DNA of 63,624 nt, from positions 1 to 63,624 of the forward strand of contig JAEYMI010000059.1 in assembly GCA_023461275.1 (NCBI GenBank), read 5' to 3'. The translations under genes were made by a program, and so were the position numbers. The DNA is from Actinomycetes bacterium. Its GTDB lineage: Bacteria; Actinomycetota; Actinomycetes; Mycobacteriales; Mycobacteriaceae. The notes under the pieces were generated by a model. The model worked only from the letters and a program-made list of their open reading frames with translations. It did no database searches and was not told where the DNA came from. Numbering within the stretch: the stretch's first letter is position 1; the number at the start of each line of letters is the position of its first letter. Positions 58,425 to 63,624 of the stretch are shown here, one piece after another.

Positions 58425-59561
58425 TCAGGACACCAGAGGATGGGTAACGATGATGACCGCCCCGACCACCAGACATGCGAGCACCAGAAGGACCGCGATG
58501 CCCGCGGCAATCCAGATGTTCCTTGCGCCGCCCTTTGGGGCCAACCGGATCGCCAACACGGCAGCGATGAAGAGCGACAGGAAAATTGGCAGGAACGCCA
58601 CCCGCTGACGGAGCGTCTGCAGAGGCAGGAGCAGCTCCGTGCTGTACATGGTGAGCACCAAAGCCGGCACACCGATCCCTATGGAGAGTAGCGCTACAAG
58701 AGTATTCAGTCGGGTTTGCGCGTCGGCGTCACGGGAACTGGATATCGACGACGCGGCGGCGAGGAGTCGGACCAGCGCCAGCGATTCATTGTTCAAGAGC
58801 TCCGTCAGCGCTTCACATTGTCGAATTGCGGCGTCGTGCAACCGCATCCATGTGCGGGTCTGCGCCGTGGCGGGTTCCACATCGATCAGCAGGGCCCGAT
58901 CACGAACACGCCGGTACGCGTGGTAGGCATCGTCGTCGGTGATCCACGAGTACAGGCCTTCACGTATCGCGTTGGTCGACACATCGGTTGCTCGTCCGCA
59001 CACGATGTTGAGTTTGAGCATCGACGCCACCACCGAGGTGTGCTCTTCGCCCGCCGCGCCGGTCGACTCATCCGCGAGGCGCTGCTCGAGTGCGTATCGC
59101 AGGTGCCGTATCGCGATTGCAGAGTCTCGCGACAACTCGCACACTGCCTTCGCGAACCGCGCAGCCTTGTGATGAGCGTCCTCACCGCTACTGGGTGGCG
59201 GCGGCAGAGCCGAGAACAACGTGCGCTCGAACTCCCCCGCCACATCGACCTGCGCCACATCGTCGACGACGTCGATGCGGCCATCGACGACCTGCCATAC
59301 GCCTACGACATGGAGATCCAAGTGAACCTCACGGTCATCGGTCACCACGACGAGTACCTCACCGACGACCAAGTGGTCTTGACTCCCGGCCATGGACATG
59401 ACCAGAGGCGCCGTTCGGGGTACCGGACCGCCCGATCCCACACGATCCCGCAACACAGCCGCGTCGAAGGCGTGCGAGACCATCCGCACCGTCCATGTGA
59501 TGGGCAACTGCGCTGTCTCGTGGATGGCAGATGTCTCTCGACGCACCCGCTCTTCGGTCAT
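58425..59561 (-). CDS. Membrane protein with C-terminal helices, unknown function
   Basis: 378 aa. Residues 1-110 are β-rich and acidic. About 120-270 are helical (LRYALEQRLADES, LHDAAIRQCEALTELLNNE). The C-terminus has three membrane helices (LVALLSIGIGVPALVLTMYS, then FLPIFLSLFIAAVLAIRLA, then IAAGIAVLLVLACLVVGAV). The layout of a large soluble N-domain plus membrane helices resembles CorA-like or sensor proteins, but no GMN motif is present. It is convergent with the HerA-like ATPase, with a shared terminator. Confidence 0.7.
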   Translation of the reverse strand: MTEERVRRETSAIHETAQLPITWTVRMVSHAFDAAVLRDRVGSGGPVPRTAPLVMSMAGSQDHLVVGEVLVVVTDDREVHLDLHVVGVWQVVDGRIDVVDDVAQVDVAGEFERTLFSALPPPPSSGEDAHHKAARFAKAVCELSRDSAIAIRHLRYALEQRLADESTGAAGEEHTSVVASMLKLNIVCGRATDVSTNAIREGLYSWITDDDAYHAYRRVRDRALLIDVEPATAQTRTWMRLHDAAIRQCEALTELLNNESLALVRLLAAASSISSSRDADAQTRLNTLVALLSIGIGVPALVLTMYSTELLLPLQTLRQRVAFLPIFLSLFIAAVLAIRLAPKGGARNIWIAAGIAVLLVLACLVVGAVIIVTHPLVS

Positions 59562-59730
59562 TGACTACCCCCGACGCTTCGTCGCCCTTGGTGGATTCGT
59601 CGGAGGATAGTTCGTGTCCCTGCCACCCAGCAACCTGTCGGTGTCAGGCCGAGATCAGTCCCCTTTTGCGACGACGCGAGCGTGGGACGTGCCGCATTAC
59701 GCTCACCGGAGCACCACGAAAGGACCTCTG

Positions 59731-59886
59731 ATGTCACAGTGCCAGAAGTGTTTCAAAGCCCTCAACGACTGCCAGGCATGCAAGGGCAAGGGCGGCGGCA
59801 GCGGATTGTTCGGTCGGCTCAACTGCAGCAAGTGCCGCAACACCGGTTTGGTGTGCAACTCGCATGGCGGTTTCTGGAAGAAGTGA
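59731..59886 (+). CDS. Small cysteine-rich protein (51 aa, zinc-ribbon-like)
   Basis: 51 aa with eight cysteines in CxxC-type pairs: CQKC, CQAC, then CSKC and a final C. Pattern and KGKGGG spacing resemble the DnaJ-type CxxCxGxG zinc module. No signal peptide. AAAGGA lies eight bases before ATG 59731. Longer in-frame starts give an unrelated N-terminus. It may bind zinc and act as a small regulator or chaperone accessory. Confidence 0.75.
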   Translation: MSQCQKCFKALNDCQACKGKGGGSGLFGRLNCSKCRNTGLVCNSHGGFWKK

Positions 59887-59956
59887 CTCGAAGCCAAGGG
59901 AATGGGGCCCGTTCGCGACGGGTCGACGGTCGCCCCATGCAGGCAGGACGTAGCCG

Positions 59957-60745
59957 ATGACTGGAGTCGTGGTCACGCTGCTCTTCATCGCGCTCGCCGT
60001 CGGCTACGTCCAGTTCGTCCGCAGCGACTCAGCGCGATCGGATCCGGCTGACGGGCTCACCCTCTACCTCGAGGGCGTGATCGCCACGCTCGCGGTCCTC
60101 CAGATATCCGGCACGGCCGCACTGGGTTCCGGCGGCGCGATCATGATCGGTGCGGTCATGGCGGTCGCCGTCGGCGTCGCGACCGCCCTGGCCCGCAACT
60201 CGTTGATTCAGGGAACCATCGAGATGGTGTTCTCGGTCATCGCGTTAATCGCACTCATTCCCGCACTTGGGATTGCGTTCGACGACCTGTCCTGTGGGCA
60301 CGTCATCAACCGGACCGCGTTCGTCGCCGCGATCGTCGTATTCACCATCTCCTTTGCCGCCGCAGCATTCTTCGCCATCTTCTCCGCACGGACCTGGTCG
60401 GCGGTGTTACACATCGGTATGGGGTGGTTCGGATTCGTTGAACTGCTTCTCTTTTGGAGCCTGCCGGCCGCCTGGCAGTTCACCGGACAATCGCTGGCGC
60501 CCACGGCAGCTGCCATCATCGCCGCCACGCTGGCCGGCGCACTCGTCGCCTTCCGCCCGCGCATCGCGTTCGCACTCATCGGCCTACTCATCGCGATCGG
60601 CGCGCTGATTCCGTTCGTCACCAGCGTGCCCACCTGCGCCGACGATTCGCTCGGCGGCACAGCGGTTCCGCTCGCCATGCTGGCCTACGCAATCGTCGGA
60701 TACCTGATCAGCAGCTTCCGACTGAAGCGCGCCCGACGCGGATAG
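59957..60745 (+). CDS. Polytopic membrane protein of unknown function
   Basis: 262 aa with about eight hydrophobic segments (for example VVVTLLFIALAVGYVQFV, MVFSVIALIALIPALGIA and LIGLLIAIGALIPFV). Conserved polar residues lie in loops (RSDSARSDPADGL, DDLSCGHVIN), the last with one of the few cysteines. I do not recognise a family. It is the second gene after the cysteine-rich protein, 70 bp away, and convergent with the next small gene. Confidence 0.7.
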   Translation: MTGVVVTLLFIALAVGYVQFVRSDSARSDPADGLTLYLEGVIATLAVLQISGTAALGSGGAIMIGAVMAVAVGVATALARNSLIQGTIEMVFSVIALIALIPALGIAFDDLSCGHVINRTAFVAAIVVFTISFAAAAFFAIFSARTWSAVLHIGMGWFGFVELLLFWSLPAAWQFTGQSLAPTAAAIIAATLAGALVAFRPRIAFALIGLLIAIGALIPFVTSVPTCADDSLGGTAVPLAMLAYAIVGYLISSFRLKRARRG

Positions 60746-60761
60746 CGCACAAACAAACCGA

Positions 60762-60795
60762 AAGGGCGGCTCACACTCTGGTGTGTGCCGCCCTT
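60762..60795. terminator. Strong bidirectional terminator hairpin
   Basis: AAGGGCGGC (60762-60770) pairs with GCCGCCCTT (60787-60795), extended by CACAC/GTGTG around a short loop. It lies between convergent genes. Confidence 0.85.
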
Positions 60796-60803
60796 CGTGG
60801 CGA

Positions 60804-61100
60804 TCACTCCCGCGGCCGGTGGATCAGCCCGGCATCGGAATCAAAACGGACCGTATCGATTTCGCTCAGTGAGCCGAGCCCCGCGATCAGAACCGTGAGC
60901 TCCTCGATCGCGAGGCGTAACGACTCATCGGGGTCGGGGTAGGGCCCCTCTCCCGACCGGGCCCATTCGATGAGGCGCTGCTGGTGGCAATCGAGCGCCA
61001 CCTGCGAGGCGTGTCGTCGGACCCGCTCGGCCAGCCGCGCGCTGCTCTGCGAGCTCATCGACCGTCGGCTCACGGGCCGATCGCTGGAAATGTCTTCCAT
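60804..61100 (-). CDS. Small helical protein of unknown function
   Basis: 98 aa from ATG 61100 (MEDISSDRP), with AAAGGA six to seven bases upstream. The sequence is mostly charged helix (ARLAERVRRHASQVALDCHQ, then DPDESLRLAIEELTVLIAGL). No signal peptide or metal motif. Expression looks real from the ribosome binding site. Function unknown. Confidence 0.65.
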   Translation of the reverse strand: MEDISSDRPVSRRSMSSQSSARLAERVRRHASQVALDCHQQRLIEWARSGEGPYPDPDESLRLAIEELTVLIAGLGSLSEIDTVRFDSDAGLIHRPRE

Positions 61101-61385
61101 CTCTATTCCTTTCTGAAACAACCGAACTCCGGACAGAGTTCACCCCCGAGAGGGCTTCAGTAAGGTGCGGATATCCGCTGAGAGAACTGTGAAGTTACAC
61201 CGTCACAAAGCGATACGCAAGCACTGCAATACGCAAAGCACCCTCCTCTGCGTCGGCGTCGTAGCGCATCCGTGTGGAGCGTCGGTACCGGCGACCCCGA
61301 CGACGGGGCGCACACCGCAGTGGATACCTGCGGGGCGCGCACACCGTCGACAGTCGTCGTGAGAGAGCACAACCCGACGTCAGGA

Positions 61386-62015
61386 TCATGCGACGCCGGC
61401 TGCGTCATCGGGATCGATCCACCCGTCGGCAAGCAACTGCCGCAGCAGCTGCGCTTTGTTCGCGACCGGCCTGCCGGCCTCGTTGTAACGCCGGGTGACC
61501 CGCTGGTAGTGGGTCTTGACTGTGCTCTCGCCGATGAAGTGCTTTTGCGCGGTCGCCTTCGAGGTCGCGCCGAGCAGATACGTACGAAGCACTTCGAGTT
61601 CGCGGTGGGACATATGTACCGGACTGTTGACGCCGTCGGGGACACCAAGCGTGTCGTGCAGCACGCGTTCCAACTGCCCGAGGGCATCGGGACCGGAACC
61701 ATTGATCCACAACACCTTTCGGCCACTGGGATGGCTGCGAAACCCGGACTGGGGCTGTCCGATCTCGGCGTCGACGCCGATCAGCACCGGTCGTCGGCCG
61801 GAGTTGTCGCATGAGCTGAGCTCTCGCACGATGCGTGCCAGGCTGACCTCGTCTCGGAAGATGACCGCGGATGCCTGCAGTGCTCCGATGTCCTGTGGAG
61901 GTGCGATTCGGGCGGTGTATCCGAACTTCTCCACCAGCAACACCATGGCGTGATCGATCACCGATCCCTCGCCGGCAACCACCACTCGTCCGCGCTCTCC
62001 GTCATGACTATTCAT
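61386..62015 (-). CDS. LuxR-type (NarL-like HTH) transcriptional regulator
   Basis: 209 aa. The C-terminal HTH is clear: MSHRELEVLRTYLLGATSKA, then TAQKHFIGESTVKTHYQRVT. The N-terminal half resembles a response-regulator receiver fold (RVVVAGEGSVIDHAMVLLVE) but lacks an obvious phospho-acceptor Asp in the expected strand, so it may be an atypical or orphan regulator. ATG 62015 is six bases after GGGAG; a start five residues upstream is less supported. Upstream is a spacer of about 200 bp before the next membrane-protein gene. Confidence 0.8.
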   Translation of the reverse strand: MNSHDGERGRVVVAGEGSVIDHAMVLLVEKFGYTARIAPPQDIGALQASAVIFRDEVSLARIVRELSSCDNSGRRPVLIGVDAEIGQPQSGFRSHPSGRKVLWINGSGPDALGQLERVLHDTLGVPDGVNSPVHMSHRELEVLRTYLLGATSKATAQKHFIGESTVKTHYQRVTRRYNEAGRPVANKAQLLRQLLADGWIDPDDAAGVA

Positions 62016-62216
62016 CGACAACTCCCTCATCCGATGTGAGACCGCCGGTCGGCAGTCATGAAGAAGTCCGTTTCTCCATTCGGGGTGCAGTCAGCAGCCG
62101 AGCCCCCGAGGCACCGAGCCATCCCCCGCACGCCGAGCCGTCCATCGAAATGGTGAAACGGACGTAGTGCAGGCGCCCCCGACCGGGGGATGGCCACGGA
62201 GAAACCCGAGGAGATC

Positions 62217-63557
62217 ATGATGTTCAGCAAGTTCAGGGAGTTCTGGCTACGCCAAAAGACACGGTCCGCCGGATCTGAGGCCTACCTTCGTGCCGGCGAA
62301 CAGATCAAGCGCGCACAACAGCAGTCCGGGTCGACCGTCGTGATCGACGGCAACCTGCTGGCCGGCGAAGCCGAGCTGCTCTCGCTCACCTCGCAGGCCA
62401 CGGCGGCCGTCGAGTCGCGATACGGCAAGCACCTCAACAAGATCGCCGACGGCAAGACCGAGATCGGCACCCAGAACGCCGTCCTGCGTGCGCAGATCGA
62501 CCGGATGGACAGCAACGAGCACATCGTGTCCACCGAGCACGGCGGTGCCGCGGTCTCCGGTGACCGGCAGACCCTTCCGCAGATGCGTGCCGACCACGAC
62601 GCACTCACCGCCCAGATCGCCGCCGATACCGAAGCGGGAATCACCCGGCACTCGCACAAGGTGAAGCGCGTGTGGCGGATCGTCGCCAACAGCATCCTGC
62701 TGATCGACGTGGTCGCGCTGTTCATGCTGATGCTCACCATCGAGAACACCAGCTTCGGTTCGCTCATCAGGAACCCCGGAGCCAACACCGCCAAGTTCAT
62801 CACCGCGGCCGGCTTCAGCTTGATGGGGGCACTGGTGCTCGCCGCGTTCGCCCACCAACTCGGTCAGTCCCTCTGGCGACGAATCCACCGACGAGACAAC
62901 GAAATCGGTGACCATGGCGAAGCCGGAGATGACGCGCGTCCGCAGCGTAAGGCCCGAAACATCGCCGATCACGTGCTGGTTCTCGGCATCGCGACCGTGG
63001 TCATCGTCGCGCTGGCCGCAGTGGTGGCGGCGTCGATCTTCCACCGCATCGGCATCGCCGCCGGCACCTCGGAAGCAGCGCCGCTGGCTCCGTGGATCGG
63101 CGTCGCGATCGGCATCGCCGCCACCGTGGCACCGCTGATCGTCGCCAGCGTCGAAGCCATGGCACCGTCACCCGAGGTGGCACGCCGCAACGCGCTCGCA
63201 GCGCGGATCACCGCCGAGGACAAGCGCAAACAGTCATTCGAGCAGTCGTTGGCCGCCAACTACCAGCGGCTGTCGAGCCTCGACGTCGAAGCCGGCCGCA
63301 TCCTGGTTCACGCGGACCGCGACCTGCAGGACGCGATGCTGCCGGCGACGCAACTGATCCTCAAGCTGCGCACCGAGTTCGGGCATGCGGGTGAGATGTT
63401 CCAGCCCGTCACGCTGCCGTCGCCCGTTGATGGATCGGTCGCCATCGGGTGGGACAACCTGGAACGACTGCGCACGATCGTTCCGCCCACTGAGCACATC
63501 GTCGACGTCGAGCCCGAACCGAGCGGCCCGCATCCGGTCGACGACGTCGCGGCGTAA
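62217..63557 (+). CDS. Coiled-coil membrane protein of unknown function
   Basis: 446 aa. Residues 1-150 are helical and charged (KRAQQQSGS, then LRAQIDRMDSNEHIVSTE and MRADHDALTAQIAADTEAG). Four membrane segments follow (about 155-320: SILLIDVVALFMLMLTIENT, then FSLMGALVLAAFAHQLG, VIVALAAVVAASIFHRIG, APWIGVAIGIAATVAPLIVA). The C-terminus is a second helical soluble domain ending in an acidic tail. Start is ATG 62217 with GAGGAG close upstream (62220 also possible). No family is recognised; divergent from the LuxR-type gene. Confidence 0.72.
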   Translation: MMFSKFREFWLRQKTRSAGSEAYLRAGEQIKRAQQQSGSTVVIDGNLLAGEAELLSLTSQATAAVESRYGKHLNKIADGKTEIGTQNAVLRAQIDRMDSNEHIVSTEHGGAAVSGDRQTLPQMRADHDALTAQIAADTEAGITRHSHKVKRVWRIVANSILLIDVVALFMLMLTIENTSFGSLIRNPGANTAKFITAAGFSLMGALVLAAFAHQLGQSLWRRIHRRDNEIGDHGEAGDDARPQRKARNIADHVLVLGIATVVIVALAAVVAASIFHRIGIAAGTSEAAPLAPWIGVAIGIAATVAPLIVASVEAMAPSPEVARRNALAARITAEDKRKQSFEQSLAANYQRLSSLDVEAGRILVHADRDLQDAMLPATQLILKLRTEFGHAGEMFQPVTLPSPVDGSVAIGWDNLERLRTIVPPTEHIVDVEPEPSGPHPVDDVAA

Positions 63558-63624
63558 CCGACCCAGCGGCATCACGATCGGTGGTGGCCTGGGCGCGGCC
63601 CGCCCCCCCCGCCCCCGCACCACG

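Noticed and set aside
1..63624. CRISPR arrays, tRNA or rRNA genes, integrase or transposase genes
   Set aside because: No regularly spaced repeats of CRISPR type, no tRNA cloverleaf or rRNA sequence and no recombinase motifs were recognised on reading both strands.

Overview
The window is high-GC actinobacterial DNA. The block rpsF-ssb-rpsR-rplI, dnaB, a GT87 glycosyltransferase, a PonA-type class A PBP, a DUF5318 protein, a PadR regulator and inositol-3-phosphate synthase follows the order of Mycobacterium tuberculosis Rv0046c-Rv0058. The density of NCS1 permeases, SDRs, a PE-PPE-like esterase and F420-type enzymes fits Gordonia or a close relative (Mycobacteriales); the genus is an inference. 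By analogy with M. tuberculosis, oriC should lie some tens of kb beyond the right end. No rRNA, tRNA or CRISPR array was seen.

Region 1 (1-25.7 kb) is metabolic and accessory. It holds a secreted protein, a DctA-type symporter, an AI-2E-family permease, and a TetR divergent from an acyl-CoA dehydrogenase/SDR pair. It continues with a polysaccharide deacetylase and a tightly overlapped operon of NCS1 permease, hydantoin-racemase-like protein and 2OG-Fe(II) oxygenase. That operon is preceded by a small ORF with a strong ribosome binding site and a hairpin-rich leader. Next come a glutaminase-STAS fusion, DUF1275, a PucR-divergent NCS1 permease/agmatinase operon ending in a frameshifted SnoaL-like gene, a PE-PPE-like esterase, a MarR-SDR-FAD oxidase operon, a truncated MNT nucleotidyltransferase, an LLM oxidoreductase, and a TetR/SDR pair sharing an operator.

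Region 2 (25.7-33 kb) looks like a small defence island and is the most interesting part. A 1339-aa SF1 (UPF1-like) helicase carries a C-terminal type I phosphoribosyltransferase domain. One base after its stop codon comes a minimal DprA/Smf (SLOG) protein. The two genes are bracketed by perfect 70-bp direct repeats 5.2 kb apart. Next to them is an EVE-domain protein with a PD-(D/E)XK (DUF3883-like) nuclease domain. Helicase + phosphoribosyltransferase + DprA recalls the competence set ComFA/ComFC/DprA, apparently reused as a compact DNA-handling or defence module.

Region 3 (33-49 kb) is the conserved core. dnaB is interrupted by two inteins: one in the Walker A motif with class 3 (W/C/T) hallmarks, and a larger LAGLIDADG intein. 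A secreted protein, rplI-rpsR-ssb-rpsF, an SRPBCC protein, two GT87-like membrane glycosyltransferases, a GNAT acetyltransferase, ponA, DUF5318, padR and ino1 follow. A 70-bp palindromic element occurs once in region 1 and once here, each time between convergent genes.

Region 4 (49-63.6 kb) is lineage-specific. It has a pRiA4b ORF-3-like protein, a quinone-oxidoreductase-like MDR, a membrane protein with a SAVED-like C-terminus, a secreted CHAP/NlpC-like hydrolase, a TPR-like protein divergent from a HerA/VirD4-type ATPase, several membrane proteins of unknown function, a 51-aa cysteine-rich protein and a LuxR-type regulator. Several convergent pairs here share strong hairpin terminators.
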